Shown: in pieces, positions 42,177-51,192 of the stretch
Position numbering within the stretch: position 1 is the first letter of the stretch
Layout of the letters: each line of letters begins with the position of its first letter
NCBI RefSeq assembly: GCF_016900045.1
Contig: NZ_JACSNP010000008.1
Coordinates: forward strand, 1 to 64,000
Direction of reading: 5' to 3'
Source of the DNA: Fusobacterium mortiferum
GTDB taxonomy: Bacteria > Fusobacteriota > Fusobacteriia > Fusobacteriales > Fusobacteriaceae
DNA: 64,000 nucleotides
Notes under the pieces: model-generated
Told to the model about the DNA's origin: nothing
The model's database searches: none
Seen by the model: the letters and a program-made list of their open reading frames with translations, nothing else
Made by a program: the position numbers and the translations under genes

Positions 42177-43028
42177 ATGTTATTAGGAACTATTGAACAG
42201 AGTTTTATATTTGCAATAATGGTATTGGGAGTTTATATCTCATATAAGGTATTGGATTTTCCAGATATGACAGTAGATGGAAGTTTTCCATTGGGAGCAG
42301 CAGTGAGTGCGGCACTGATAATAAAGGGGGTAAATCCATTATTAGCTTTAGTTGTGGCTATGTTAGCTGGAGCTATAGCTGGGCTTATTACAGGAATGAT
42401 TCACGTAAAACTAAAGGTAACTAATCTACTTGCTGGAATTATAGTTATGACAGGGTTATACAGTGTAAATTTAAGAATAATGGGGAAATCAAATATACCA
42501 CTTTTTATGTCAAACCATCTATTTAATGGAACAGTACCAGCGATAGTAGTTATAGTAATCTTTCTATTAGTTGTAAAATTTGCAATAGATTTCCTACTAA
42601 AAACAAAATTTGGATTTGTTCTAAAAGCTCTAGGAGATAATGAAAGTTTGGTAACATCTTTAGGACTTGATGGAAATAGAATAAAGTTTTACGGGCTTAT
42701 GATAGCCAATAGCTTGGTAGCCTTATCAGGAGGAATACTTGCTCAATATCAAGGATTTGCTGATGTCGGTATGGGAACAGGAACTATTATAACAGGACTT
42801 GCTTCTATAATAATAGGTGAGGCTGTAATAGGTAAGAGAAAATTTATAAAAGCTACTACTATGGTTATAATAGGAACTTTAATATATAGAGCAATAATAG
42901 CTCTATCTTTAAAACTAGGAATGAATGCTAGTGATTTAAAACTTATAACATCTATATTGGTAGTAATTATTATCTACTTAAAAATTAAAAAGGAATCATT
43001 GAGAAAAGGAGGAGTTGTAAATGCTTAA
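42177..43028 (+). CDS. ABC transporter permease, TrpY-like
   Basis: A 283-residue inner-membrane protein with about eight membrane segments, of the branched-chain/sugar permease superfamily (BPD_transp_2): DFPDMTVDGSFPLGAAVSA, LLAGIIVMTGLYSVNLRIMG and ALGDNESLVTSLGLDG. It forms the channel for the substrate delivered by the protein at 41238 and overlaps the ATPase gene by eight bases. Confidence 0.88.
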   Translation: MLLGTIEQSFIFAIMVLGVYISYKVLDFPDMTVDGSFPLGAAVSAALIIKGVNPLLALVVAMLAGAIAGLITGMIHVKLKVTNLLAGIIVMTGLYSVNLRIMGKSNIPLFMSNHLFNGTVPAIVVIVIFLLVVKFAIDFLLKTKFGFVLKALGDNESLVTSLGLDGNRIKFYGLMIANSLVALSGGILAQYQGFADVGMGTGTIITGLASIIIGEAVIGKRKFIKATTMVIIGTLIYRAIIALSLKLGMNASDLKLITSILVVIIIYLKIKKESLRKGGVVNA

Positions 43029-43812
43029 TATAAAATCTATTGAAAAGAGCTTTGTTACTGAATTGGGAACAGTGAAAAAAGTATTTAGAGGGTTAAATCT
43101 TCAAGTTGAAAAGGGAGATTTTATCTCAATAATAGGGAGTAATGGAGCAGGTAAATCAACACTTCTTGATACAATTACAGGGAATATCGTAGTAGATAAG
43201 GGAAGTATAGATATAGATGGAAGGGATATTACAAAATTACCTAAATATAAAAGAGGAAGTTTTATCTCTAAAGTTTATCAAAATCCCTCTATGGGAACAG
43301 CTCCATCTATGACAGTATTTGAAAATCTATCTATGGCAGATAATAAAGGTAAGAGATTTGGTTTTACTATGGGGCTTAATAAAAAGAGAAAAGAGTATTA
43401 TAGAGAGATTTTAAAGGAGCTTGATTTAGGGATAGAAAATCAAATGGATACAGAGGTAGGTTCTCTATCTGGTGGGCAAAGACAGTGCCTAGCTCTTATA
43501 ATGGCTACACTTAATAAACCGGAGATACTACTATTAGATGAGCATACTGCAGCTCTTGACCCTAAAACTTCTAAGATTATAATGGATAAAACTAGAGAGA
43601 TAGTAGAGAAAAATCAGATATCTACTCTGATGATAACTCATAATTTACAAGATGCTATAAACTATGGAAATAGACTTATTATGTTGCATAATGGAGAGAT
43701 AATTATTGATATAAAGGGAGAGGAGAAGAAAAATCTTACCCCTGAAAAACTTTTGAAAATATTCAATAATAGAGAAGCTTACTTAAAGGATAGTGAACTT
43801 TTCTCAGCTTAG
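43021..43812 (+). CDS. ABC transporter ATP-binding protein, TrpZ-like
   Basis: A 263-residue ATPase with Walker A GSNGAGKST, signature LSGGQRQ, Walker B LLLDEHTAAL and the His switch MITHN. The GGAGGAG site is inside the permease gene, giving translational coupling. It energises the aromatic-compound importer of this operon. Confidence 0.92.
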   Translation: MLNIKSIEKSFVTELGTVKKVFRGLNLQVEKGDFISIIGSNGAGKSTLLDTITGNIVVDKGSIDIDGRDITKLPKYKRGSFISKVYQNPSMGTAPSMTVFENLSMADNKGKRFGFTMGLNKKRKEYYREILKELDLGIENQMDTEVGSLSGGQRQCLALIMATLNKPEILLLDEHTAALDPKTSKIIMDKTREIVEKNQISTLMITHNLQDAINYGNRLIMLHNGEIIIDIKGEEKKNLTPEKLLKIFNNREAYLKDSELFSA

Positions 43813-43833
43813 CTATATAAAACAATTTATTAT

Positions 43834-43875
43834 AAAAGGGATTTTGGAGCAGTAGTTGTTCTGAAGTCCTTTTTT
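43834..43875 (+). terminator. Terminator of the TrpXYZ-like operon
   Basis: AAAAGG (43834-43839) with CCTTTT (43869-43874) and an inner GAGCA/TGTTC pairing form a long imperfect hairpin followed by T. Confidence 0.65.
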
Positions 43876-43899
43876 ACTGTTTAAATATTTTTATTTCTA

Positions 43900-43908
43900 T
43901 GATATAAT
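43900..43908 (+). promoter_or_regulatory. Extended -10 promoter for the WYL regulator
   Basis: TGATATAAT at 43900-43908 (TGnTATAAT), 31 bases before the start codon. Confidence 0.6.
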
Positions 43909-43938
43909 GTAAAAATAGATTGGAATGGGGGAAAAGCT

Positions 43939-44784
43939 ATGAAGAAGATAAGAGTAACTGTTCCAGAGGATATATGGCGTTTGATGAAAAATGATACTGA
44001 GGAGTTTGGTATCAATAACAATAAGTTGTGTAACTATATTTTAGAAAGATTTAAATATAACAGAAAGATGGAAGTTGAAAAACTACTTGAAACACAAGGG
44101 CGTCCTCTGAAAAAGATAATACAATTTGATTTAAATGTTTCAAATAGAGAGATATACTATGATGTTTTAAAAGCTAATGAGGTTGATGTAGAGGCAGAGT
44201 ATTTTAGAGAGTTATTTGAGCTATATACATCAAAATTTAAATATCAAAGAGAGCTTTTTATTTTTGAAGATAGAGTAAAAGCTATATTAGAAGCAATAAA
44301 AGAGAAGAAAAAATTAAAAATAAAATATTTAAAGAGAGTTTTTAGTGTAGAGCCTTACTTCATAAAGAGAGAGGAAAGAGGAGATGAAAACTTTCTCTTT
44401 TGTTATGATGAGGAGAAAAGGGAGTATGCTAACTTTAAATTAAAGGAGTTAGAGATAGTTTCCGTTTTAGAAGAGAAGATAAAAGGTAAGGATAAGAAAT
44501 ATATAGAGAATATGAGAAAAAACTTTGACCCTTTCTTAGGAAATGGAAATATAGTAAAGGTAAGATTGACTGAGGAGGGAGAGAGTCTACTAAAAAGTTT
44601 GACAAACTATCGTCCTAAAATGATAAAAAAAGAGGGAGATATCTACTATTTTGAGGTAGCTAATGAGAATGCCAAGTTATATTTTAGACAGTTCTCTAAG
44701 GAGGCTGAAATTTTAGAGCCAAAACAGCTTCGTGAGGAGATAAGAAGAGAGTATTTAGAGATTTTAGAGCTGTATAGGGATTAA
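43939..44784 (+). CDS. Ribbon-helix-helix and WYL-domain regulator
   Basis: A 281-residue protein. The first ~45 residues (MKKIRVTVPEDIWRLM...) look like a ribbon-helix-helix DNA-binding domain instead of the more usual HTH of WYL proteins. The middle (about 125-180) has the WYL-type core LKIKYLKRVFSVEPYFIKRE, and the C-terminal part is the usual WYL extension. WYL domains sense nucleic-acid or nucleotide ligands in several bacterial regulators. Its target is unknown; the next gene, nrdD, is behind its own operator region. Confidence 0.75.
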   Translation: MKKIRVTVPEDIWRLMKNDTEEFGINNNKLCNYILERFKYNRKMEVEKLLETQGRPLKKIIQFDLNVSNREIYYDVLKANEVDVEAEYFRELFELYTSKFKYQRELFIFEDRVKAILEAIKEKKKLKIKYLKRVFSVEPYFIKREERGDENFLFCYDEEKREYANFKLKELEIVSVLEEKIKGKDKKYIENMRKNFDPFLGNGNIVKVRLTEEGESLLKSLTNYRPKMIKKEGDIYYFEVANENAKLYFRQFSKEAEILEPKQLREEIRREYLEILELYRD

Positions 44785-44911
44785 AAATTCTCTAAAAATG
44801 AAAAAATATTAAAAAATTTAGAAAAAAATACTCTAATATATATAAATTATATTTGACAAAAAGGGAAAAAATTTTTTGAGCCTCTAAAAAGGGAAATAAA
44901 AGAAAAAATAG

Positions 44912-44940
44912 ACTCAACACTATATGGTGTTGAGTTTTTT
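44912..44940 (+). terminator. Terminator-like hairpin before nrdD
   Basis: ACTCAACAC (44912-44920) pairs with GTGTTGAGT (44927-44935) across a six-base loop and runs into six T. It can end the WYL gene transcript; its core is also a NrdR-box-like sequence. Confidence 0.75.
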
Positions 44941-44963
44941 AGTTTTACCACTATATATTGTAT
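44916..44963 (+). promoter_or_regulatory. Paired NrdR boxes over the nrdD promoter
   Basis: Two sequences like the NrdR consensus (acaCwAtATaTwGtgt) are seen: AACACTATATGGTGTT (44916-44931) and CCACTATATATTGTAT (44948-44963). Their starts are 32 bases apart, three helical turns, the spacing known for cooperative NrdR binding. A possible -35 TTGAGT (44930) and -10 TATATA or TATATT (44952-44959) lie across the boxes, so binding would repress nrdDG. Confidence 0.7.
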
Positions 44964-45031
44964 ATATTTTTATTTTTTAAGAAAAGATTGTATAATAGTC
45001 TAAGTAAAAAATATGAACGAGGTTGATATAA

Positions 45032-47221
45032 ATGAAAGAAGTTATAAAAAGAGATGGAACTGTTGTTGAGTTCGACAGAGATAGAATAGTAAGAGCAATT
45101 ACAATGGCTTTTAAGCAAAGCTCTGGAACAGTAAACAACGAATTGGTTAATAAAATAGCCTCTCAAATAGAGAATATGGACAATAAAAAGATGCATGTAG
45201 AGGATATACAAGATATAGTAGTAAAAAAACTTATGGCTTCTAGTGAAAAGGATATAGCTATAGCTTACCAAAGTTATAGAGCAATAAAGACAGAGATAAG
45301 AAATAAGGAAAAGGGAATATACAAAAATATAGCTGAACTTGTAGACGCCTCTAATGAAGATATAATGAGTGAAAATGCTAATAAAGATGCTAAGACAATC
45401 TCTGTACAAAGAGACCTTTTAGCAGGGATATCTTCAAAAGATTACTACTTGAATAAAATTTTACCTAAGCATCTAAAGAAAGCTCATGAAACTGGAGAGA
45501 TTCATATTCATGACCTAGACTATCTTTTATTTAAAGAAACTAACTGTGAATTAGTAAATATCGAGAGAATGTTAAAGGGTGGTTGTAACATTGGAAATGC
45601 TAAAATGTTAGAGCCAAACTCTGTAGATGTAGCTGTGGGACACATAGTGCAAATTATAGCTTCTGTTTCATCTAATACATATGGTGGATGTTCAATTCCA
45701 TATCTAGATAGAGCATTAATACCATATATTAAAAAGAGCTTTAAAAAGCACTTTGCAAAGGGATTAAAATATGTAGAGAGAGTAGATGAGGCTACAGCTA
45801 AAGAGATTATAGAAAGAGGGAATATAGAGTATTCAAACATGGAGTTAAAGGAGAAGTATCCATTAGCTTATGAGTACAGTTGTGATTTGACAAGAGAGTC
45901 TGTAAAACAAGCTATGCAAGGGCTAGAGTATGAGATAAACTCTCTATCAACAGTAAATGGACAAACACCATTTACAACAATAGGTATAGGAACAGAGACA
46001 TCTTGGGAAGGTAGACTTGTACAGGAGTTTGTATTCAAAACTAGAATGGAAGGGTTTGGAGCTAAGAAAGAGACAGCAATTTTTCCTAAGATAGTTTATG
46101 CTATGTGTGAAGGATTGAATATGAATGAGGAAGACCCTAACTGGGATATAGCTCAACTTGGATTTGAATGTATGACAAAATCAATCTATCCAGATATTTT
46201 GTTTATAACTAAAGAACAACTTGAAAAGGGAACAGTTATTTATCCAATGGGATGTAGAGCTTTCCTATCTCCTTGGTTCAATGAAAAGGGAGAGGAGATA
46301 TACTCTGGAAGATTTAATATTGGAGCTACAACTATCAATCTACCTAGAATAGCTATAAAAAATAAAGATGATGAGGCTGGATTCTATAAAGAGTTAGATA
46401 GAGTATTAGATATGTGTAAGGAAAACTCAATATTTAGAGCTCACTATCTAGAAAAAACTCAAGCTGAGATGGCACCTATTCTTTGGCAATCTGGAGCTTT
46501 AGCAGAAAAACAACCTAAGGAAACAATTGAGGATTTAATCTGGGGAGGATATGCTACCGTATCAATAGGATATATTGGACTTAGTGAAGTATCTCAACTT
46601 CTTTATGGAGAGGATTTTGCTTACAATGAGGAGATTTATAAGAAAACATTTAATATATTAAAATATATCTCTGAAAAAGTAGCACAATTTAAAGCTGAAA
46701 CAAATTTAGGATTTGCACTATATGGAACTCCATCTGAATCACTATGTGATAGATTTGCAAGAATAGATAGAGAGGAGTTTGGAGATATAGAGGGAATTAC
46801 AGATAAGGGTTACTATGATAACTCATTCCATGTATCTTCTCATATAAATATAAATCCATTTGAGAAATTAAGACTAGAAGCTTTAGGGCACCAATACTCT
46901 AAAGGTGGACATATAAGTTATATAGAGACTGACTCTCTAAAAAATAACTTAGAAGCTATTCAAGAGATATTAAGATATGCAAAAGAGTTAGGAATACACT
47001 ATATGGGAATAAATCAACCAGTTGATAAATGCCATGTGTGTGGATTTAAAGGGGAATTTTTAGCAACAGAGAGAGGATTTGAATGTCCTCAATGTGGAAA
47101 TCACGCTAATGATAAGATGAGTGTAATAAGAAGAGTGTGTGGATACTTAAGTCAACCAAATGCAAGACCTTTTAATAAGGGAAAACAAAGGGAGATAATG
47201 AGTAGAGTAAAGCACAACTAG
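45032..47221 (+). CDS. nrdD: Anaerobic ribonucleoside-triphosphate reductase
   Basis: A 729-residue class III reductase. It has an N-terminal ATP-cone (VIKRDGTVVEFDRDRIVRAI), the catalytic ten-stranded barrel, a C-terminal zinc site (CHVCGF...CPQCG) and the glycyl-radical site RVCGYL with Gly704. It makes deoxynucleotides without oxygen, using formate as reductant in the standard class. The next gene encodes its activase. Both follow paired NrdR boxes. Confidence 0.96.
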   Translation: MKEVIKRDGTVVEFDRDRIVRAITMAFKQSSGTVNNELVNKIASQIENMDNKKMHVEDIQDIVVKKLMASSEKDIAIAYQSYRAIKTEIRNKEKGIYKNIAELVDASNEDIMSENANKDAKTISVQRDLLAGISSKDYYLNKILPKHLKKAHETGEIHIHDLDYLLFKETNCELVNIERMLKGGCNIGNAKMLEPNSVDVAVGHIVQIIASVSSNTYGGCSIPYLDRALIPYIKKSFKKHFAKGLKYVERVDEATAKEIIERGNIEYSNMELKEKYPLAYEYSCDLTRESVKQAMQGLEYEINSLSTVNGQTPFTTIGIGTETSWEGRLVQEFVFKTRMEGFGAKKETAIFPKIVYAMCEGLNMNEEDPNWDIAQLGFECMTKSIYPDILFITKEQLEKGTVIYPMGCRAFLSPWFNEKGEEIYSGRFNIGATTINLPRIAIKNKDDEAGFYKELDRVLDMCKENSIFRAHYLEKTQAEMAPILWQSGALAEKQPKETIEDLIWGGYATVSIGYIGLSEVSQLLYGEDFAYNEEIYKKTFNILKYISEKVAQFKAETNLGFALYGTPSESLCDRFARIDREEFGDIEGITDKGYYDNSFHVSSHININPFEKLRLEALGHQYSKGGHISYIETDSLKNNLEAIQEILRYAKELGIHYMGINQPVDKCHVCGFKGEFLATERGFECPQCGNHANDKMSVIRRVCGYLSQPNARPFNKGKQREIMSRVKHN

Positions 47222-47242
47222 AAGCACAAATAGGAGAGAAAA

Positions 47243-47749
47243 ATGAATTATTCTGGAATTAAATACTCTGATATGATAAATGGAAAGGGTATAAGAGTTA
47301 GCTTGTTTGTCAGTGGGTGTACTCATAGATGTAAGGGGTGTTTCAATAGAGATACTTGGGATCCTGAGTATGGAGAGCCTTTTACACAGAAAGAGGAAGA
47401 TGAGATATTTTTATACTTTGAAAAATATGGAAGAACAGCAAAGGGATTATCACTTTTAGGTGGGGATCCAACTTACCATAAAAATGTAGAACCATTGATA
47501 GAGTTTCTGAAAAAATTTAAAGAGAGATTTCCAGATAAAGATATATGGATGTGGTCTGGATTCACTTGGGAACAATTGGAAAAGGATAAAAAAAGACTTG
47601 AGTTAGTATCACTTTGTGATGTATTGATAGATGGTAGATTTGAGATAGAGAAAAAGGATTTGAATCTTAAATGGAGAGGAAGCAGTAACCAAAGGGTGAT
47701 AGATATACAAAAAACTATATCACTTGGTGAGATAGTAGAGTACCATTGA
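47243..47749 (+). CDS. nrdG: Anaerobic ribonucleotide reductase activating protein
   Basis: A 168-residue radical-SAM activase with the CxxxCxxC cluster motif (Cys26, Cys30, Cys33 in SGCTHRCKGCFN) and the SAM-contact segment LLGGDPTYH. It makes the glycyl radical on NrdD. It lies 21 bases after nrdD with a GGAGAG site, in one operon. Confidence 0.95.
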   Translation: MNYSGIKYSDMINGKGIRVSLFVSGCTHRCKGCFNRDTWDPEYGEPFTQKEEDEIFLYFEKYGRTAKGLSLLGGDPTYHKNVEPLIEFLKKFKERFPDKDIWMWSGFTWEQLEKDKKRLELVSLCDVLIDGRFEIEKKDLNLKWRGSSNQRVIDIQKTISLGEIVEYH

Positions 47750-47755
47750 TAGGAT

Positions 47756-47795
47756 AAGAGAGGTGTTATATGAGAGGTAACATCTCTCTTTTTAT
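47756..47795 (+). terminator. Terminator of nrdDG
   Basis: AAGAGAGGTGTTA (47756-47768) pairs with TAACATCTCTCTT (47778-47790), one mismatch-like G-U/GA position, then a T-run. Confidence 0.85.
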
Positions 47796-47880
47796 TTTAA
47801 AATATAGAAGGGATTAAATTTTAACCTTATAAAATTAAAAGAAAATTTAAAATAATATTTTTATATTCAAAGGTTTTTTG

Positions 47881-47909
47881 TTGACAAATTTTTATTTATA
47901 TTTTATAAT
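47881..47909 (+). promoter_or_regulatory. Promoter of the feo operon
   Basis: TTGACA (47881-47886), 17 bases, TATAAT (47904-47909): a consensus promoter, 44 bases before the first feoA start. No clear Fur box was found. Confidence 0.88.
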
Positions 47910-47953
47910 TATTATGTAAATTAGAGAATTATGTTTCTTAGGGAGTGATTAAG

Positions 47954-48178
47954 ATGGTACCTTTATGTTTTGCTCAATTAGATAAAGATTTCTTAATAAA
48001 AGAGATAAAAGGACAAAGAGGTTCTAAATGTTGTCTGTTAGACAAGGGACTCTGTGTGGGAAATAAGATTCGTGTGATGAATGGAACAAAGGATTGTTTC
48101 GTAGTAAAAGTTAATGATAAAATTAAATATGCTCTAAATTTTGGAGTAGCTAACAAGATAATGTTACAAGAGATATAG
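47954..48178 (+). CDS. FeoA-like protein 1
   Basis: 74 residues from ATG 47954, which is placed eight bases after GGGAG; GTG 47945 would sit on the ribosome site. It is an SH3-like FeoA domain: KEIKGQRGSKCCLLDKGLCVGNKIRVM and a closing YALNFGVANKIMLQEI. FeoA proteins act at the cytoplasmic face of FeoB. It lacks the usual strong Gly-Met-x-x-Gly pattern of the second copy, so it is the more divergent of the two. It is first in the feo unit. Confidence 0.82.
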   Translation: MVPLCFAQLDKDFLIKEIKGQRGSKCCLLDKGLCVGNKIRVMNGTKDCFVVKVNDKIKYALNFGVANKIMLQEI

Positions 48179-48190
48179 AATAAAATTATA

Positions 48191-48210
48191 AACAGCCTGA
48201 AAGGGCTGTT
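48191..48210 (+). terminator. Hairpin between the two feoA genes
   Basis: AACAGCC (48191-48197) pairs with GGCTGTT (48204-48210) across six bases, followed by CTTATTT. A weak terminator or attenuator. Confidence 0.5.
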
Positions 48211-48274
48211 CTTATTTAAAGTAAAATTTTGAAAATCAAAGCATTTAAGATAAGGAGTAGGGAGGCACAGTATT

Positions 48275-48505
48275 ATGAAACTATGTGATTTAAAAAATGG
48301 GGAGAGAGCTAGAATAATAAAAATAGGCAGAATAGGAGAGCTAAAAAAGAGATTAGTTGATATGGGAGTTACAGCTGGAGAGATAGTGAAGCTTGAAAGA
48401 AATGCTCCACTAGGAGATCCACAAGAGTATATAGTGAAGGGAACAGGGATAGCAATAAGAAAAGAGGATGCAAAAAATATAGAAGTGGAAAGAGTTGAAG
48501 AATAA
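48275..48505 (+). CDS. feoA: Ferrous iron transport protein A
   Basis: A 76-residue FeoA with the family pattern LKNGERARIIKI, then KRLVDMGVTAGEIVKLERNAPLGDP and IAIRKEDAKNIEVE. It starts at ATG with GGAGG upstream and lies 21 bases before the feoB start, so the pair is co-transcribed. It assists FeoB in Fe(II) uptake. Confidence 0.93.
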   Translation: MKLCDLKNGERARIIKIGRIGELKKRLVDMGVTAGEIVKLERNAPLGDPQEYIVKGTGIAIRKEDAKNIEVERVEE

Positions 48506-48526
48506 TTATTGAAAGGGAGAAAAAAT

Positions 48527-50725
48527 ATGATAAAATTAGCATTTACAGGAAATCCAAACGTTGGTAAATCAGCTTTGATTAATGCTATAGCAGGATCGAA
48601 GTTGAAAGTTGGAAACTGGCCAGGGGTAACGGTAGAGAAGAAGGAAGCAACTTTTACTTATAAGGGAGAGGAGATAGAGCTAGTAGACTTACCTGGAGTA
48701 TATAGTTTAAGTCCATATACACTAGAGGAGAAGATAACAAGAGACTTTATTCTTGAAGAGAATCCAGATGTTGTTATAAACGTTGTAGACTCAACAAACT
48801 TAGAGAGAAACTTATATCTTACATACCTTATAAAGGAGTTAGAGAAGCCAACAATTATGGCTCTAAATCTGTACGATGAGTTTGATAAGTTAAAGTATAA
48901 ATTGAATTTAAAAGAGTTTGAACACTTTATAGAGATGAGTGCTGTTCCAGTTTCTGCGTTAAAGGGAACAGGGATTACAGAGCTTATGGATAAGGCTTTA
49001 GAGTTAGCTAAAGAAAAGAAAAAGGAGAAGTTTTCACTTCCTTTTGATGATGGAACAACAGCCTTAGTAAATGAGATTGTTAAAGAGATAAAAGCTGATA
49101 AATCTTTTGAAGAAGCTTTAAAGGTTTACTCACCAGAGTTTTTAGCTATAAAGTTAATAGAGAGAGATACACATATAATAGAGAAGTTAAAGACAAAGTT
49201 TAATATAGATGCTGATGGAAAATTTGAAGATAAAATCTTAAAATTAGAGAATAAGTATGACAATGACAGTGAAACTATATTAGCAGAGCAAAGATATGGA
49301 AGTGTAAATGGAGTCTTAGCAAAAACATTTACAACTTCAATGAAGTCTAGATTAGATTTTACTGATAAGGTTGATAAGATACTTTTAAATAGAGTTTTAG
49401 GATTACCACTATTTTTCTTAATCATGGCTGGAGTGATGGCTTTCGTATTCAATGGAAGTGCTCCTTTTATTGATTGGGTAGATGGTTTCTTTGCTGACTT
49501 TGTTGGTAAATATGTAGGTATATTAGTAGAGGGAACACCAGATTGGCTACACTCTCTAATCATAGATGGAATAGTAGGAGGGGTAGGAGGAGTTCTTACA
49601 TTCGTTCCTGTTATGGTATTCCTATATTTCTTCTTAGCAATTCTAGAAGAGAGTGGATATATGTCAAGGGTAGCTTTCTTAATGGATAAAATAATGAGAA
49701 AACTAGGATTAAATGGTAAATCTTTTGTACCTATGGTAGTAGGATTTGGATGTACAGTACCAGCTATCTATGCTACAAGAACTATGGAAGATGAAAGTTC
49801 AAGAAAGATGACAGCGGCAATGACACCGTTTATGTCTTGTGGAGCTAGACTTCCTGTATATGGACTTTTTACAGCGGCTTTCTTTGGAGCTAAGGGAGGA
49901 ATAATAGTTGTATCTCTATATCTATTAGGAATAGCTATAGCTATCTTAGTAGGACTTGTACTGAAGAATGTAAAGGGATTCAAACCTGAAAATAGAGCTT
50001 TATTAATAGAGTTACCTCCATATAGAATACCTAGTTTAAAGGTTATATTAAATTCAACTTGGCTTAGAGTTTTTGATTACATAAAGAGAGCGGGAACTGT
50101 AATACTAGGAATAATGATGATATTATGGGCTCTTACATACTTCCCTAACCATGGGGATTCAAACTCATCATATATAGCTAAGTTTGGGCACACTTTTGCT
50201 CCTATTATGAAGCCTACTGGTTTTGGAGATAGATGGGAGACTGTAGCAGCAATTCCACCTAGTATAGCAGCTAAAGAAGTAGTAGTAGGATTCTTAGCAC
50301 AAGCTTTACCACTTGATGGGGGAGAAACTCAAGAGAGTGATGAGGCAGTTGAAGAAACAACTTTTGGACAGGATTTAGTAGAGCAAGTAAAAGGTTTAGG
50401 AGTAGCTGTAAAGGATTCTGTAAAGGGAATGTTAAGTTTAAATGTATCAGGATTATTCTCAACTCCTGAAGCTGATGAGATAGAGGAAGAGGGAACAGGA
50501 ATAGTACAGGCTACAGCAAATCTATGGCCAGATGACGAATTAGCACCATTAAGAGCTTACTCATTCATGGCATTTATCCTTCTAGTAGTACCTTGTGTAG
50601 CAACATTAGGAGCTATCAAACATGAGTTTGGTTGGGGATATCTAGGAAAGATAATAGGAATAATGTTAGTAGTACCATATGTAGTATCTACTCTTATCTT
50701 CCAAATTGGAAAACTTTTTTTCTAA
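48527..50725 (+). CDS. feoB: Ferrous iron transport protein B
   Basis: A FeoB of 732 residues from ATG 48527, which has GGGAGA at good spacing; the frame extends to 48509 but that TTG has no site. The N-terminal G domain has GNPNVGKS, VEKKEATF, DLPGVYSL and NLYD in place of the usual NKxD-type motif. A helical guanine-dissociation-inhibitor region follows, then about eight membrane segments with the conserved GFGCTVPAI and SCGARLPVY gates. A long acidic insert (about 605-660) lies before the last membrane helices. It imports Fe(II), the main iron form for an anaerobe. Confidence 0.96.
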   Translation: MIKLAFTGNPNVGKSALINAIAGSKLKVGNWPGVTVEKKEATFTYKGEEIELVDLPGVYSLSPYTLEEKITRDFILEENPDVVINVVDSTNLERNLYLTYLIKELEKPTIMALNLYDEFDKLKYKLNLKEFEHFIEMSAVPVSALKGTGITELMDKALELAKEKKKEKFSLPFDDGTTALVNEIVKEIKADKSFEEALKVYSPEFLAIKLIERDTHIIEKLKTKFNIDADGKFEDKILKLENKYDNDSETILAEQRYGSVNGVLAKTFTTSMKSRLDFTDKVDKILLNRVLGLPLFFLIMAGVMAFVFNGSAPFIDWVDGFFADFVGKYVGILVEGTPDWLHSLIIDGIVGGVGGVLTFVPVMVFLYFFLAILEESGYMSRVAFLMDKIMRKLGLNGKSFVPMVVGFGCTVPAIYATRTMEDESSRKMTAAMTPFMSCGARLPVYGLFTAAFFGAKGGIIVVSLYLLGIAIAILVGLVLKNVKGFKPENRALLIELPPYRIPSLKVILNSTWLRVFDYIKRAGTVILGIMMILWALTYFPNHGDSNSSYIAKFGHTFAPIMKPTGFGDRWETVAAIPPSIAAKEVVVGFLAQALPLDGGETQESDEAVEETTFGQDLVEQVKGLGVAVKDSVKGMLSLNVSGLFSTPEADEIEEEGTGIVQATANLWPDDELAPLRAYSFMAFILLVVPCVATLGAIKHEFGWGYLGKIIGIMLVVPYVVSTLIFQIGKLFF

Positions 50726-50765
50726 GATTTTGATTTTAAATTTTCTCTATGAAAGGAGAATAGAT

Positions 50766-50960
50766 ATGAAAACAGTAATATTGATAATAATTGTAGCTAT
50801 AATAGCTTTCTTTGCCTTAAGAAGTGTTATAAGAAGCTTTAAAGGAGAAGGGTGTAGCTGTGGTGATGGTGGAAAATGTAGTTCAGGTGGGTGCTCTTGT
50901 GGTTCTCATAAGCATGATGAGAAAGAGCATGGTTGTAACTGTGGACATCATCGTAAGTAA
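50766..50960 (+). CDS. FeoB-associated Cys-rich membrane protein
   Basis: A 64-residue protein from ATG 50766, behind GAAAGGAG; a longer frame from 50706 overlaps feoB and has no site. One membrane helix (3-20) is followed by a short cytoplasmic tail with Cys-x-Cys, Cys-Gly and His-rich patterns (GCSCGD, GGCSCGSHKH, GCNCGHH). Such proteins are common next to feoB in anaerobes and are thought to bind metal; the exact role is unknown. Confidence 0.85.
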   Translation: MKTVILIIIVAIIAFFALRSVIRSFKGEGCSCGDGGKCSSGGCSCGSHKHDEKEHGCNCGHHRK

Positions 50961-50994
50961 AAATTAAAGTCAAGGTAGTTAAATTGTAGAAGAA

Positions 50995-51060
50995 GAGGGA
51001 GTTTTACTTTAGATTATCACTACTTATTAAGTAGTTGATATAGTAAAACTCTCTCTTTTT
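50995..51060 (+). terminator. Terminator of the feo operon
   Basis: A long stem, GAGGGAGTTTTACT (50995-51008) with AGTAAAACTCTCTC (51042-51055), topped by an inner ATCACTACT/AGTAGTTGAT pairing, ends in a T-run. Confidence 0.92.
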
Positions 51061-51076
51061 TCTTTTTCCATTTCCT

Positions 51077-51105
51077 TTGACATAATTGTGACACAAAAGT
51101 GATAG
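51077..51105 (+). promoter_or_regulatory. Possible promoter for the exporter operon
   Basis: TTGACA (51077-51082), 17 bases, TGATAG (51100-51105); the -10 is poor, and GATAAT four bases on is an alternative. Confidence 0.45.
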
Positions 51106-51192
51106 ATAATATAGTAAAATTTTTAAATATATAGTAAAATAATTTAATAGCAAATATTATGCTAAATAAAATTATTGTTGGAAGGGAGTAAA

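Noticed and set aside
44951-45409. 152-residue minus-strand frame over nrdD
   Set aside because: Tyr/Phe/Ser-rich product typical of the reverse of an AT-rich coding region; lies opposite the start of nrdD.
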